A stretch of 64,000 nt of DNA from the NCBI GenBank assembly GCA_019113825.1, contig DXGR01000127.1:1-64000 (forward strand). The letters are read 5' to 3'. Source of the DNA: Candidatus Stackebrandtia excrementipullorum. GTDB taxonomy: Bacteria; Actinomycetota; Actinomycetes; Mycobacteriales; Micromonosporaceae. Positions within the stretch are counted from its first letter, which is position 1. Every line of letters begins with the position of its first letter. Position numbers and translations under genes: made by a program. Positions 1-9,117 of this stretch are shown here, piece after piece. The notes below the pieces were generated by a model. The model saw nothing but the letters and a program-made list of their open reading frames with translations. It had not been told where the DNA came from and did no database searches.

Positions 1-1
1 C

Positions 2-559
2 GAACTCGTCGACACTCTCGGCAGCGTGGAACTGTGTATACCGTTCAACATGACGCTGGCCCATCCCAAAGGCACATACGTCGAAAAGGGTTGCCGCGAC
101 TACGACTCCACCGTCGCTCTAGGCGTCATGCGCGAACGCTACGCCTACGGCCCCGAAACACCAGGATGGACACCGGAATGGGGTGTGGGTGACTTCGGGC
201 GTCAAAAAATGCAACAACACTTCGTTAAACAACTACTGGCCAAGGCGAAACAACAGGGCTACATCAGCGACCCGACCAAAATCGGCGTCCTCATCGAAAC
301 CATCGGCGACCAGATCCTGGTCGACCTCGGCGGCCGAAGCGTCACCGAGTTCGCGCTGGCCCTGCGCGGCGTCAACCCCGGCGGGCTTTCCACCATTCGC
401 ATCCCGAGCGAACCGGCAGACATAAACGGAACCTCGTACGTCGTCACTCAGCCCGGCCCCCAGCAGGCCGCCGCCGGGTCTTTGTACACGGCATTGAGGA
501 CGGACAACCTGCAGGCATGGATCAGCAAACACCCCGACTGGGCAGACACGGGCGCATAA
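2..559 (+). CDS. LytR-CpsA-Psr (LCP) family protein, C-terminal part (5' end outside window)
   Basis: The reading frame is open from the first bases of the window, so this is the last 185 residues of a longer protein; the GTG at 26 is an internal Val codon in the stretch LVDTLGSVELCIP. That stretch, then GCRDYDSTVALGVMRERY and DFGRQKMQQHFVKQLL, match the second half of the LCP catalytic domain (Val-Cys-Pro strand, the Gly-Cys...Asp...ALxxxRxR helix, and the DxxRxxxQQ arginine motif that contacts the polyprenyl phosphate). LCP enzymes are membrane-anchored and transfer glycan polymers from undecaprenyl phosphate to peptidoglycan. The neighbouring WecB-type glycosyltransferase and GDP-fucose genes fit a surface-glycan role. 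The N-terminal membrane anchor cannot be seen here. Confidence 0.85.
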   Translation, partial: ELVDTLGSVELCIPFNMTLAHPKGTYVEKGCRDYDSTVALGVMRERYAYGPETPGWTPEWGVGDFGRQKMQQHFVKQLLAKAKQQGYISDPTKIGVLIETIGDQILVDLGGRSVTEFALALRGVNPGGLSTIRIPSEPADINGTSYVVTQPGPQQAAAGSLYTALRTDNLQAWISKHPDWADTGA

Positions 560-625
560 CGTGCACCCGCTACCACGGCCGTCGGGCCGATGTGGCCCAC
601 CAACGGCCCGGACCGAACGCGCCCC

Positions 626-730
626 GGGGGCCTCCAACCTCCGCCCCATAATTAGATCGTAATCGGCCCCGTACATACCGCGTCCACCTCTTTACTCGAA
701 GCCTGTGGACAACCGACCGAGGGTGGACAT
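626..730 (+). repeat. Dispersed intergenic element, copy A (22-nt box plus two DnaA-box-like 9-mers)
   Basis: Lies between two convergent genes. The 22-nt box at 626-647 reads GGGGGCCTCCAACCTCC then GCCCC and is identical to copies C (28622) and E (42109, minus strand). After 56 nt comes TGTGGACAA (704-712), the reverse complement of the actinobacterial DnaA box TTGTCCACA, and 18 nt further start-to-start comes the degenerate GGTGGACAT (722-730). The spacer holds TTAGATCGTA, which lines up with TGACCGTA of copies C and E. Confidence 0.7.
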
Positions 731-738
731 GATCGGGT

Positions 739-1713
739 CTACCGTGTCAACAGCACCTTCCCCACATGACCGCCCGCCTCCAACAGTTCGTGCGCGACGG
801 CCGCGTCCGACATCGGCATTCGCTTCGCGATCACCGGACGAACCAGGCCACGGGCCACGAACGGCCACACCTCGCGTGCCACCGCGTCGATGATCCGAAC
901 GCGGTCGCTCAGCACACGGCCTCGCAGCGCCGTGGCCGAGATCCTTCCCCGCTTGGCCAACAACGCTCCCAGATTCACCTCGGCTTTACGCCCGCCCTGC
1001 ATCCCGATGATGGCCAACCAGCCGTCCGGCGCCAAAGCGCGAATATTTCGCTCCAGATACGCCGCTCCCATGTTGTCGAGGATGACGTCCGCGCCACGTC
1101 CGTTCGTGAAGTCGCGTACCGCCGAAACGAAATCTTCGTCGCGGTAGTCGACGACCACGTCGGCGCCCAGACCTTCGAGCACATTTCGCAGTTCGGAACG
1201 AGCCGTCGCCACGACACGAGCATCCAACGCGGCCGCCATCTGAATGGCGGTGGTGCCGATGCCCCCGGCACCACCGTGGACCAGAAACGTGCGGCCACGA
1301 TCCAAGCCCGCGATGTCGAACACGTTCGACCACACCGTGGCGGCCGCCTCCGGCAGCCCCGCCGCATCCACAACGTCGATCCCACGGGGGATCGGCAACA
1401 CCAAGGAGGCATCCACCACGACCCGTTCGGCGTACCCCCCACCTGACAGAAGGGCGCAGACCTCGTCGCCCACCTGCCAGGCCGTCACATCCGACCCGAC
1501 GGCGGTGACGACACCCGAACATTCCAGCCCCAGAATCTCCGGTGCCCCGGGCGGAGGCGGATAATGCCCCTGCCGCTGCAGCAGATCAGCACGGTTGACC
1601 CCTGCCGCCGCCACCTCAATCAACACTTCACCCGGCCCCGGCACCACGTCCGGTACCTCGCGCCACTGCAACACCTGCGGTCCACCGAATTCGGTGATCT
1701 CCACTCCCAACAT
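739..1713 (-). CDS. NAD(P)H:quinone oxidoreductase, PIG3-type zinc-independent MDR family
   Basis: A 324-residue medium-chain dehydrogenase/reductase. The N-terminal catalytic half carries the QOR/PIG3 signature (AAGVNRADLLQRQGHYPPPPG, split around residues 36-56) and lacks the structural zinc cysteines of alcohol dehydrogenases. The Rossmann dinucleotide motif HGGAGGIGTTAIQ lies at about 146-158. The family transfers electrons from NADPH to quinones in the cytoplasm; the natural substrate is unknown. A -10 hexamer TAAGAT (1720-1725) sits 6 nt before the ATG, so the mRNA is probably leaderless. It is divergent from the WecB-type gene and has no obvious functional link to it. Confidence 0.9.
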   Translation of the reverse strand: MLGVEITEFGGPQVLQWREVPDVVPGPGEVLIEVAAAGVNRADLLQRQGHYPPPPGAPEILGLECSGVVTAVGSDVTAWQVGDEVCALLSGGGYAERVVVDASLVLPIPRGIDVVDAAGLPEAAATVWSNVFDIAGLDRGRTFLVHGGAGGIGTTAIQMAAALDARVVATARSELRNVLEGLGADVVVDYRDEDFVSAVRDFTNGRGADVILDNMGAAYLERNIRALAPDGWLAIIGMQGGRKAEVNLGALLAKRGRISATALRGRVLSDRVRIIDAVAREVWPFVARGLVRPVIAKRMPMSDAAVAHELLEAGGHVGKVLLTR

Positions 1714-1786
1714 CGCTCAATCTTAATTCGGGTATGTGCCCTCGCGATGAAACAAGGTTCTTGTGGCACCGGTATTCTCAGCTTCG

Positions 1787-2563
1787 ATGTCTGACCTTTC
1801 CCACACCCCAGGCCGGTTTCGTTGCTGCGGCGTCGTCATCGACGGCCACGCCCCGGACACCGCCACCGCGGCGCTGCTCGAGTCGCGCTACGGGACCCCT
1901 CGGGGCACGCACCTGTGTAATGCCTACACGCTTTCCCTCGCGCTGCGCGACGAGAAGTACCGGGCGATGCTCAACGAGGCCGACATCAACTTCTCCGACG
2001 GGCACTACCTGGCCAAGGTCGGCAAGAAACGCGGCCACGACGCCATGACCGAGCGGGTCTACGGGCCCGACCTCATGTACAACACGATGGACGCCGGTCG
2101 TGAACACGGACTCAAGCACTATCTGTACGGCGCATCACCTGAGACCGTCGCAAAATTGAAGACATCGTTGGAGGAAAAACTGCCCGGTGTCGACATCGTC
2201 GCCGCGGAGTCACCACCGTTTCGGGCCCTCACCACCGCCGAACTCGACGAGCTCGAGGACCGAGTCGCCGACGCCAAACCGGACCTGTTCTGGGTGGGGT
2301 TGGGGACCCCGAGACAGGACGAGTTCGTGGCTCTCCATACGAAACGGCTGCGCTGCACCCTTGTCCCGGTCGGCGCCGCATTCGATTTTTGGTCCGGGAA
2401 CAAACCGATGGCACCAAAGTTCGTGCAAAAGCACGGCCTGGAGTGGGCCTACCGTCTGGCGACCGAGCCGCGGCGGCTGTGGAAGCGGTATCTCATCGGC
2501 AACACCGCTTTCATTTACGGTGTCATCACCGATTCCCGCCGCAACAGGAAACTGGGGCCGTGA
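1787..2563 (+). CDS. WecB/TagA/CpsF family glycosyltransferase
   Basis: 258 residues when started at ATG 1787. An in-frame GTG at 1763 exists, but TATTCT at 1773-1778 followed by 8 nt and ATG fits a leaderless start. Family marks are the NFSDGHYLAK segment (catalytic Asp region), YGASPETV, VGLGTPRQDEF and the C-terminal basic region GLEWAYRLATEPRRLWKRYL, which in this family closes over the active site and docks to the membrane. These enzymes add N-acetylmannosamine-type sugars to undecaprenyl-linked intermediates for surface polymers. The LCP protein and GDP-fucose genes on either side support surface-glycan synthesis; the exact sugar is not predictable. Confidence 0.92.
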   Translation: MSDLSHTPGRFRCCGVVIDGHAPDTATAALLESRYGTPRGTHLCNAYTLSLALRDEKYRAMLNEADINFSDGHYLAKVGKKRGHDAMTERVYGPDLMYNTMDAGREHGLKHYLYGASPETVAKLKTSLEEKLPGVDIVAAESPPFRALTTAELDELEDRVADAKPDLFWVGLGTPRQDEFVALHTKRLRCTLVPVGAAFDFWSGNKPMAPKFVQKHGLEWAYRLATEPRRLWKRYLIGNTAFIYGVITDSRRNRKLGP

Positions 2564-2579
2564 CCACACCGTCGGCGCG

Positions 2580-3545
2580 TCAGCGTCGATACGAGTCCTC
2601 GTTGGCGAGGAACCAGTCGTAAACCCGTTGAATACCTTCGGCCAGATCGATCTTCGGTTCCCAGCCCAGCGCCCGTATCCGTGAAGAGTCCATCAGTTTG
2701 CTCTTCACTCCGTCGGGTTTCGAGAGATCGTGTGTGAAGGTGCCGTCGTAACCGATCACGTCGGCCATCATCGCCGCCAACTTGTTTATCTCGATGTCTT
2801 CGCCGGCACCGATGTTGATCGGTGCCGCACCATCGTAACGGCGCAGCAGGAACAACGCCGCGTCGGCAACGTCGTCGGCGTGGAGGAACTCCCGCAACGT
2901 CGTACCGGTCCCGTATATCAAGAAGCGCGGGTCGCCTGCCAGCTTCGCTTCATGCAGCCTGCGCATGATCATGGGAAACGCGTGCCCACCCGGTATGGAA
3001 AAGTTGTCCCCAAAGCCGTAAAGATTGCACGGCATCGCTGAAATGAACGAACAACCGAACTGTTGCCGCAACGCCTGCACATGCATAACACCGGTTATCT
3101 TCGCTATCGCATAACCGAAATTGGTCTGCTCCACCGGGCCCGTCATAAACGAATCCTCGGAAATGGGCTGCTGCGCATTCGTCGGGTATATACAACTCGA
3201 ACCCAAGAACAACGCGCGAGTAAGACCGAACTCTTTAGCGGCGTCCAGTATGTTGATCTGCATACGAATGTTGTCGGACAAAAAGTCCGCGGGAGCGGCG
3301 TCATTACCGTAAATCCCTCCCACTTTTGCCGCAGCATCGATCAAATAATCGGGCCGTTCCTGCGCGAAAAAATCAAAGGTCGCCTGACGGTCACGCAAGT
3401 CAAGCTCCGTACTGCGACGACCGATGAGATTACGGTACCCCTCCTCCTCAAAACGCCGCCAAATCGCCGACCCCACCATCCCCCGATGTCCGGCGATATA
3501 CACCTTGGCGTCCATCGGTATCTCGTGGCTGAAATCAGTCCGCAT
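2580..3545 (-). CDS. fcl: GDP-L-fucose synthase
   Basis: 321 residues, the usual length. An extended-SDR epimerase/reductase converting GDP-4-keto-6-deoxymannose to GDP-L-fucose with NADPH. Visible marks are the [10 protein letters not shown] nucleotide-binding loop, LGSSCIYP (catalytic Ser region), the YAIAK Tyr-x3-Lys catalytic pair, and [11 protein letters not shown]. The start at 3545 has a clear AGGAG ribosome site; the family-like Met 11 residues in (MDAKVYIAG) is an alternative. It is divergent from gmd, so the two steps of GDP-fucose synthesis share one 119-bp promoter region. Confidence 0.95.
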   Translation of the reverse strand: MRTDFSHEIPMDAKVYIAGHRGMVGSAIWRRFEEEGYRNLIGRRSTELDLRDRQATFDFFAQERPDYLIDAAAKVGGIYGNDAAPADFLSDNIRMQINILDAAKEFGLTRALFLGSSCIYPTNAQQPISEDSFMTGPVEQTNFGYAIAKITGVMHVQALRQQFGCSFISAMPCNLYGFGDNFSIPGGHAFPMIMRRLHEAKLAGDPRFLIYGTGTTLREFLHADDVADAALFLLRRYDGAAPINIGAGEDIEINKLAAMMADVIGYDGTFTHDLSKPDGVKSKLMDSSRIRALGWEPKIDLAEGIQRVYDWFLANEDSYRR

Positions 3546-3664
3546 CGCTCACTCCTCTCCCTGGTTCGTCCGTGCAACCCTACCGGCCCACGACACCGGC
3601 GACCTCCACAACAAACACGTGTAGTCTCGACCGTCCGTGGTCACGAAAACGTAAAGGGATGAGG

Positions 3665-4693
3665 ATGTCACAACCCAGGCGCACCGCTTTGATCACTGGA
3701 ATCACCGGCCAGGACGGTTCCTACCTTGCCGAACTTCTCCTCTCGAAGGGCTACGAGGTTCACGGGATCATTCGACGTTCGTCGACCATTACGGGAAACA
3801 GTCGCCTCGACGGCATTTACCAGGCGCCCAACACCCCGGATCAAACATTGTTTCTCCATTACGGGGACATAACGGACGCCAGCATGTTGACCAACATCGT
3901 GCGCGACATCCAACCCGACGAGGTTTACAACCTCGCCGCCCAAAGCCATGTTCGGGTCAGTTTCGACATACCCGACTACACCGGCAACGTCGACGCCCTG
4001 GGAACAATCCGCCTGCTGGAAGCGCTGCGCGCCGCCGACTGCAACGCACGCTTCTACCAAGCCTCCTCCTCCGAACTTTACGGTTCCACCCCGCCGCCAC
4101 AGAACGAGGACACACGTTTCCACCCGCGCAGCCCGTACGCGGTCGCCAAGATTTACTCGTATTGGGCAGTGGTCAATTACCGGGAGGCTTACGGACTTCA
4201 CGCGTCGAACGGCATCCTGTTCAATCACGAAAGCCCTCGTCGCGGGGAAACCTTCGTCACCCGGAAGATCACTCGTGCGGTCGCCCGCATCGCCGCCGGC
4301 ATCCAAGACGTCGTCTACATGGGGAACCTAAACTCCATTCGCGACTGGGGATACGCTCCCGAGTACGTCGAAGGCATGTGGCGCATGCTCCAGCAGGACA
4401 CCCCCGACGACTATGTGTTGGCCACCGGCGAAGGATGCGTCATCCGCGACTTCGCGCAGGTGGCGTTCGCCCACGCGGGCCTGGACTGGGAAAAGCACGT
4501 CAAACACGACTCCAGGCACGAACGGCCATCTGAGGTGGACGCACTTATCGGCGACCCGTCCAAAGCGAAGAAACATCTTGGCTGGGAGGCCAAGACGCAT
4601 TGGCGTGAGCTGGCGGAACTCATGGTCGACGCGGACCGCCAATTGCTGGACGATCAGCTTTCCGGTCGCCTCGTCAAGGAAGAGCACGATTAA
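3665..4693 (+). CDS. gmd: GDP-mannose 4,6-dehydratase
   Basis: 342 residues from ATG 3665, chosen because AAGGG at 3654-3658 is 6 nt upstream; the ATG at 3659 would sit against that site. Extended SDR fold: [19 protein letters not shown] nucleotide loop near the N terminus, then SSSELYG and the catalytic YAVAK with Tyr and Lys, and the typical [19 protein letters not shown] segment. It makes GDP-4-keto-6-deoxy-D-mannose, the substrate of the divergent fcl product. Together they supply GDP-fucose, probably for the surface glycan handled by the nearby WecB-type and LCP enzymes (inference). Confidence 0.96.
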   Translation: MSQPRRTALITGITGQDGSYLAELLLSKGYEVHGIIRRSSTITGNSRLDGIYQAPNTPDQTLFLHYGDITDASMLTNIVRDIQPDEVYNLAAQSHVRVSFDIPDYTGNVDALGTIRLLEALRAADCNARFYQASSSELYGSTPPPQNEDTRFHPRSPYAVAKIYSYWAVVNYREAYGLHASNGILFNHESPRRGETFVTRKITRAVARIAAGIQDVVYMGNLNSIRDWGYAPEYVEGMWRMLQQDTPDDYVLATGEGCVIRDFAQVAFAHAGLDWEKHVKHDSRHERPSEVDALIGDPSKAKKHLGWEAKTHWRELAELMVDADRQLLDDQLSGRLVKEEHD

Positions 4694-4703
4694 GGCAAGA
4701 GAA

Positions 4704-4736
4704 AGTCCCAGGCGATCGGTTGTTTCGCCTGGGACT
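4704..4736. terminator. Hairpin terminator shared by gmd and tRNA-Ser
   Basis: A 12-bp perfect stem (AGTCCCAGGCGA / TCGCCTGGGACT) with a 9-nt loop between the 3' ends of gmd (+) and the tRNA (-). T-rich sequence follows on the minus strand. Confidence 0.75.
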
Positions 4737-4749
4737 GGGGACTTCTTTG

Positions 4750-4838
4750 CGGAGGCGGTGGGATTCGAACCCACGAGACGTGTCGCCACGCCTGGCGGTT
4801 TTCAAGACCGCTGCACTAGTCCACTATGCGACGCCTCC
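4750..4838 (-). tRNA. tRNA-Ser (anticodon UGA)
   Basis: Read on the minus strand, the acceptor arm GGAGGCG pairs with CGCCTCC plus discriminator G. The anticodon stem-loop is GCGGTCTTGAAAACCGC with anticodon TGA. A long variable arm, as expected for tRNA-Ser, lies between the anticodon arm and the T arm (GTGGGTTCGAATCCCAC). No CCA is encoded. Confidence 0.95.
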
Positions 4839-4924
4839 CGGCGGTCGCCAACTTACCAAAACGTTCCACGAGCGAAACGCGCGCATTGTCGGGGTAGGGC
4901 CCGTTCGCGGTCTTGGGGTGTGAA

Positions 4925-5110
4925 TCACTCGTCTCGCTGCTCGTCGTCGGGCACTTCAATGGCCTGATCCACGACATCGGCCTCGCTTGCGTCACCACGA
5001 AGGATGGGGTCCGAGTCGACCGTGTCGTCACCTTCGTTGAACACCTCGGCTTCCTGATCGAGACGATCTTCGTCCGGTGCGTTCCAGTTTTCAGCTCGTT
5101 TATCCACCAC
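4925..5110 (-). CDS. Small acidic protein of unknown function
   Basis: 61 residues with many Asp and Glu and no membrane segment. The tail DPILRGDASEADVVDQAIEV resembles a short conserved pattern I associate with small actinobacterial proteins (D..EADxxxQ), but no function is known to me. The start is GTG 5110: TACCGT (5117-5122) lies 6 nt upstream, the leaderless pattern seen at other genes here; a second GTG follows at once. It lies between tRNA-Ser and the divergent fba gene. Confidence 0.6.
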   Translation of the reverse strand: MVDKRAENWNAPDEDRLDQEAEVFNEGDDTVDSDPILRGDASEADVVDQAIEVPDDEQRDE

Positions 5111-5228
5111 GTTTCGACGGTATCGGGTGAGCCGAGCGTCGGCAGGCTGTTCTGATGAAGCAGAATGCGAGGTGAGACAGCGCCGTCTTGCCGGGTTCGT
5201 CGAGCTGGTACGTAAGGAGCAGGAAAAA

Positions 5229-6251
5229 ATGCCTATCGCTACACCAGAGGTTTACGCCGGAATGTTGGACCGCGCCAAAGAGGGCGCGTTCGCGTATCCG
5301 GCCATCAACGTTTCGTCTTCTCAAACGCTCAACGCCGCGTTGGCCGGGTTCGCAGAGGCTGAAAGCGACGGCATCATCCAGGTTTCCACCGGCGGAAGCG
5401 AATACTTTTCGGGTCCGACCGTCAAGGACATGGTGACCGGGGCGACGGCGTTCGCCGCGTTCGCTCACGAGGTGGCCGCGAAGTACCCGGTCAACATCGC
5501 TCTGCACACCGACCACTGCCCGAAGAACAAGCTTGACGACTTCGTGCGTCCGCTGCTGGATATTTCGGCGCAACGTGTCAAGGCGGGTCAGAACCCGCTG
5601 TTCCAATCACACATGTGGGACGGCTCGGCGGTTCCGTTGAAGGAAAACCTTCTCATCGCCGAGGAACTGCTGGCCCAGGCGGTGGCCGCGAACATCATTC
5701 TCGAAATCGAGGTTGGTGTGGTCGGCGGCGAGGAGGACGGCGTCGTCGGTGCTATCGACGATAAGCTCTACACCACCGTCGAAGACGGTTTGGCCACGGC
5801 CGCAGCGTTGGGGGTTGGCGAAAAGGGCCGCTACATGACCGCGCTGACCTTCGGCAACGTGCACGGTGTCTACAAGCCGGGCAACGTGAAACTTCGTCCC
5901 GAGATTTTGAAGGACATCCAGAAGGCCGTTGGTGAGAAGTACGGCAAGAACAAGCCGTTCGACCTCGTCTTCCACGGTGGTTCCGGTTCGCTGCTCGAGG
6001 AGATCCGTGCGGCACTGGATTACGGTGTCATCAAGATGAACGTCGACACCGACACCCAGTACGCGTTTACTCGGCCCGCGGCAGCGCACATGTTCACCAA
6101 CTACGACGGTGTTTTGAAAATCGACGGCGAGGTCGGCAACAAGAAGACCTATGACCCGCGTGCGTGGGGCAAGGTCGCAGAAGCCGGCATGGCGCAGCGC
6201 ATCGTCAAGGCCTGCGAAGACCTGCGCTCGGTGGGGACCACCGCACGTTAA
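5229..6251 (+). CDS. fba: Class II fructose-bisphosphate aldolase
   Basis: 340 residues from ATG 5229, preceded by AAGGAG at 5214-5219. A zinc-dependent glycolytic and gluconeogenic enzyme that cleaves fructose-1,6-bisphosphate to DHAP and glyceraldehyde-3-phosphate. Motifs are LHTDHCPKNKLDDF (catalytic Asp and zinc His), EIEVGVVGGEEDGV, FGNVHGVYKPGNVKL (zinc His), FHGGSGS (phosphate and zinc His) and MNVDTDTQYAFTRP. This is the long class IIa form usual in actinobacteria. It stands alone and ends at a strong hairpin. Confidence 0.97.
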   Translation: MPIATPEVYAGMLDRAKEGAFAYPAINVSSSQTLNAALAGFAEAESDGIIQVSTGGSEYFSGPTVKDMVTGATAFAAFAHEVAAKYPVNIALHTDHCPKNKLDDFVRPLLDISAQRVKAGQNPLFQSHMWDGSAVPLKENLLIAEELLAQAVAANIILEIEVGVVGGEEDGVVGAIDDKLYTTVEDGLATAAALGVGEKGRYMTALTFGNVHGVYKPGNVKLRPEILKDIQKAVGEKYGKNKPFDLVFHGGSGSLLEEIRAALDYGVIKMNVDTDTQYAFTRPAAAHMFTNYDGVLKIDGEVGNKKTYDPRAWGKVAEAGMAQRIVKACEDLRSVGTTAR

Positions 6252-6265
6252 CGAGAAGACATCAC

Positions 6266-6297
6266 ACGGCCCGGCCATCGCGGTCGGGCCGTGTTTT
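6266..6297 (+). terminator. Intrinsic terminator after fba
   Basis: An 11-bp stem (ACGGCCCGGCC / GGTCGGGCCGT, one G-U pair) with a 5-nt loop, followed by GTTTT. Confidence 0.85.
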
Positions 6298-6735
6298 CCA
6301 TGGGTTCCGACACGCCGAAACATTTCACCGATGATTCCGCCGCGCCATGGCCAACGGGCCGATGAAGACCGCGGTCTGGCCGCAGACGGCGAGGCCGTGT
6401 CGTTATTTATGTGATCTTGCCCCTACTGCGATCCGGGATTCGTTCGGGGTTTTATATCGCTTTGGCTGTTATGTCGGTTGTCAACGGCGGCACGGTTAGC
6501 GTCCCCGAGCAGGGTGTCACCCCGCCGACCCTCACGGGGTTTTGACGGCGATCGGTACCCTTGAAACGGATCGATTGATCCACCAATGTGTCCTTACGAT
6601 CCGTCACGGTAACCGGTACGCACCGGGCGAGCTCTTGCTCACACATCGGCTGACCTGCGTCTTCGTCCGGTTGCGGACCGACGGAGGAGGGCACGGCCGT
6701 GTTACCCTTGACACAGCGAAAGGGGTTTCGATCCT
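6298..6735. other. Long gene-free region upstream of carD
   Basis: No convincing gene is seen here. It contains a possible promoter (TTGTCA near 6477 with TTAGCG about 17 nt downstream) and a weak hairpin followed by T's near 6524-6543 (ACCCCG / CGGGGT then TTT), which could bound a short transcript or leader. TTGACA lies just before the carD ribosome site. All of this is tentative. Confidence 0.35.
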
Positions 6736-7221
6736 ATGGGTTTTAGTGTCGGCGAGACCGTTGTTTACCCCCATCACGGGGCCGCACTCATCGAAGCAGT
6801 CAAGACTCGCAACATCGGAGGCGTGGAACGGGAATACCTCGTTCTACGTATCGAGCAGGACGACTTGACGATTCAAGTCCCGGCAACCAATGTTGAGATG
6901 GTAGGCGTCCGCGAAGCCGTGGGCACCGAGGGTCTGACCCAGGTTTTCGATGTGTTGCGTGCTCCGCACACAGAAGAACCGACCAACTGGTCTCGGAGAT
7001 TCAAGGCGAACCAGGAAAAGCTCGCGTCCGGTAATCCGTTCAAGGTGGCGGAAGTCGTACGGGACTTGTGGCGACGTGATCGCGAGCGCGGCCTGTCTGC
7101 GGGTGAGAAACGGATGCTCACCAAGGCTCGTGACATCCTGGCAGGCGAGCTGGCCTTGGCGGAATCCAGCACGAAGGATGACGCCGAATTGCTTCTGGAC
7201 AAGGTTCTCACCGAAGCGTAA
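6736..7221 (+). CDS. carD: CarD family RNA polymerase-binding transcription factor
   Basis: 161 residues. The N-terminal half ([22 protein letters not shown] and on to about residue 55) is the CarD/TRCF RNA-polymerase beta-binding domain. The C-terminal helical half ([39 protein letters not shown]) is the DNA-binding part containing the conserved Trp that wedges into the upstream edge of the transcription bubble. CarD stabilises open complexes, especially at rRNA promoters, and is essential in mycobacteria. AAGGGG lies about 10 nt before the ATG. IspF follows after a terminator, an arrangement common in actinobacteria. Confidence 0.95.
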   Translation: MGFSVGETVVYPHHGAALIEAVKTRNIGGVEREYLVLRIEQDDLTIQVPATNVEMVGVREAVGTEGLTQVFDVLRAPHTEEPTNWSRRFKANQEKLASGNPFKVAEVVRDLWRRDRERGLSAGEKRMLTKARDILAGELALAESSTKDDAELLLDKVLTEA

Positions 7222-7286
7222 TGCTTTTTCGAACGACCGTCGGCGATCTTTCGCCACGGTCGATGGTGTCCTGAGTTCGATGCATT

Positions 7287-7320
7287 GACGAGGAGCCCCC
7301 GTCACGGTGGGCTCCTCGTC
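7287..7320 (+). terminator. Hairpin terminator after carD
   Basis: A 12-bp perfect stem (GACGAGGAGCCC / GGGCTCCTCGTC) around a 10-nt loop; no long T-run follows. Confidence 0.75.
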
Positions 7321-7385
7321 ATGTTCCATACGGTCGCCGGGACGTGAGTCGTTCGGTTTACCGACCGCCGGTAGGCTGTCCGATC

Positions 7386-7859
7386 GTGACGATTCCTGAA
7401 GTCGGGGTGGGCACCGACGTCCACGCTTTCGATCCGACACGTCCCTGCTGGTTGGCGGGAATGCTGTGGGAGGACGCCCCCGGTTTGGCGGGACACTCCG
7501 ACGGCGATGTGGCATGCCACGCCGCCTGCGACGCTTTGCTATCGGCGGCCGGCCTGGGTGACCTCGGCGGAAACTTCGGTACATCACGACCCGAGTGGGC
7601 GAACGCCTCCGGTCTGGCGCTTCTGACCGAGACAGCTCGGCGTGTACGCGCAGCCGGATACGAGATCGGCAACGTCGCAGTACAGGTCATCGGTGAACGC
7701 CCGCGGCTCGGCAAACGACGGGGTGAGGCGGAGACACTGATGACCGAGACCCTCGGTGCGCGGGTCCGGTTGTCGGCCACGACAACGGACGGCCTGGGCT
7801 TCACCGGCCGTGGCGAAGGTATCGCGGCAACAGCGGTGGCACTGGTCTACCGGGGCTGA
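7386..7859 (+). CDS. ispF: 2-C-methyl-D-erythritol 2,4-cyclodiphosphate synthase
   Basis: 157 residues from GTG 7386. It catalyses the MEP-pathway step from CDP-ME-2-phosphate to ME-cyclodiphosphate. Seen: VGTDVHAF (metal Asp and His), [26 protein letters not shown] (third metal His, substrate loop), and the C-terminal [25 protein letters not shown] at 7372-7377 lies 8 nt before the GTG, so the mRNA is probably leaderless. The upstream enzyme gene ispD, often adjacent or fused, is not next to it in this window. Confidence 0.96.
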   Translation: MTIPEVGVGTDVHAFDPTRPCWLAGMLWEDAPGLAGHSDGDVACHAACDALLSAAGLGDLGGNFGTSRPEWANASGLALLTETARRVRAAGYEIGNVAVQVIGERPRLGKRRGEAETLMTETLGARVRLSATTTDGLGFTGRGEGIAATAVALVYRG

Positions 7860-7934
7860 TCCGACAACCTTCCGAGGCCCACGTGGGTGTCCGACGGCCC
7901 CGACGTGTTGAAGCAGTCCCGTACCTCTGAGTCG

Positions 7935-8041
7935 GGGGGCCACCATCCTCCTCCCCGATGGTTGAAGCCTATCGTGAGCCGTTCGTGAGCCATCAAATCT
8001 TTTAACCCGCCTCCTGTGGAAAACCGCTTCGTCGTGGACAA
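7935..8041 (+). repeat. Dispersed intergenic element, copy B
   Basis: The box at 7935-7956 (GGGGGCCACCATCCTCC then TCCCC) is followed by GATGGTTGAAGCCTATCG, nearly identical to copy D at 34750. TGTGGAAAA (8015-8023, complement TTTTCCACA) starts 58 nt after the box and CGTGGACAA (8033-8041) 18 nt later. The second 9-mer is just upstream of the probable -10 of the TPR gene (TACCCT, 8074-8079). Confidence 0.65.
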
Positions 8042-8086
8042 CAGCACCACGATCTCGCCGAATGCGAGACGGTTACCCTTCATTGC

Positions 8087-9097
8087 GTGGACTCCTCCTA
8101 CAACATCGGTGACGCCGCAACCCACCTGGCCCGTGCCGAACTGTTGTTCGACCTCAACAGGTTCGATGAAGCACGAGAAGAACTCGGCGGTGCGTTGAGG
8201 AGCGACCCGGCGCACGTTCCGTCGCTGACGTTGCTGGCGATCCTCGAAATGCTGGTGGAGAACCACGACGAGGCTCTGACCGCGGCTACCGCCGCCTTGG
8301 CGGCCGAGCCCACCTATGAGCCGGCGCTTTTTGCTCGAGGACACGCTCTGGCGCTGTCCCGCAACACCGATCAGGCTTTGACCGCGGCCGAGGAGCTGCA
8401 GCAACGCAACCCGGATTCGTGGTGGCATCAGGTTCATTACGCCTTGATCGTGTCTCAGGCCCGCAACGGCCAAGATGCACTCGACGCGGCATGGGTGGCG
8501 GTCAAGCTCGCCCCGGAGGAAGCTCGAGCGCACTTGACCCTTGCCGTGGTCTCGGCCTATTTGGGTCTGGAGGAACTGTCCCAGCGGGCTGCGGCGGCCG
8601 CCGAACGCCTGAACCCCGAAGCCATGGCGCTGCTCGAGGGGGAAGCTGGACCGAACATGTTGCGGGGACGGCCCGACCGTCCTGCTTCGGCGGGGATGAT
8701 GGGTATGGAGTCCCCCGCCGAGGAGATGAGGCGTGCACCGATGTCGCAGACGGTGAGGCGTGTGCTCCGGCAGGGTGCCGCAGTCGCGATCCTGCCTCCT
8801 GTCGTCGTGGCGATGGTGGGAGCCGGATCGGATTACACGTCCGTAGTGGCGGTCATCGCGGCGATCGTGGCCGGTATCGCCATGGCGTTGATGTGGCGTC
8901 GTCTCCCCGAGCACGATCAAGAGGGTGTACGTGTCGAAGCGCGCCAAGATCGCGTCATCACGTTGGCACTGGGCGGTGCCGTAGTCGGCCCGGTCCTGGT
9001 CGCGTTGTTCGGGCTTGTCGGTAATCCGCTTTTGTTGGCGGTGTCCATCGCTGCGGGAATGGTCACACTGGGTATCTCACTCCTGTATCGCCATTAG
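8087..9097 (+). CDS. TPR-repeat membrane protein
   Basis: 336 residues. The first 175 or so form tetratricopeptide-like helical pairs (ARAELLFDLNRFDEAREELG, LLAILEMLVENHDEALTAAT, ALALSRNTDQALTAAEELQQ, ALIVSQARNGQDALDAAWVA, in order). A linker follows, then four hydrophobic segments between about 225 and 336 (AILPPVVVAMVGAG, SVVAVIAAIVAGIAMAL, TLALGGAVVGPVLVALFGLVG, LLAVSIAAGMVTLGISLL), so the TPR domain is probably cytoplasmic and tethered. TACCCT at 8074-8079 is 7 nt before GTG 8087, giving a leaderless start. No specific function is known; TPRs usually mediate protein contacts. Confidence 0.8.
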   Translation: MDSSYNIGDAATHLARAELLFDLNRFDEAREELGGALRSDPAHVPSLTLLAILEMLVENHDEALTAATAALAAEPTYEPALFARGHALALSRNTDQALTAAEELQQRNPDSWWHQVHYALIVSQARNGQDALDAAWVAVKLAPEEARAHLTLAVVSAYLGLEELSQRAAAAAERLNPEAMALLEGEAGPNMLRGRPDRPASAGMMGMESPAEEMRRAPMSQTVRRVLRQGAAVAILPPVVVAMVGAGSDYTSVVAVIAAIVAGIAMALMWRRLPEHDQEGVRVEARQDRVITLALGGAVVGPVLVALFGLVGNPLLLAVSIAAGMVTLGISLLYRH

Positions 9098-9117
9098 CCC
9101 GCAGCGAGGGCCGCATG

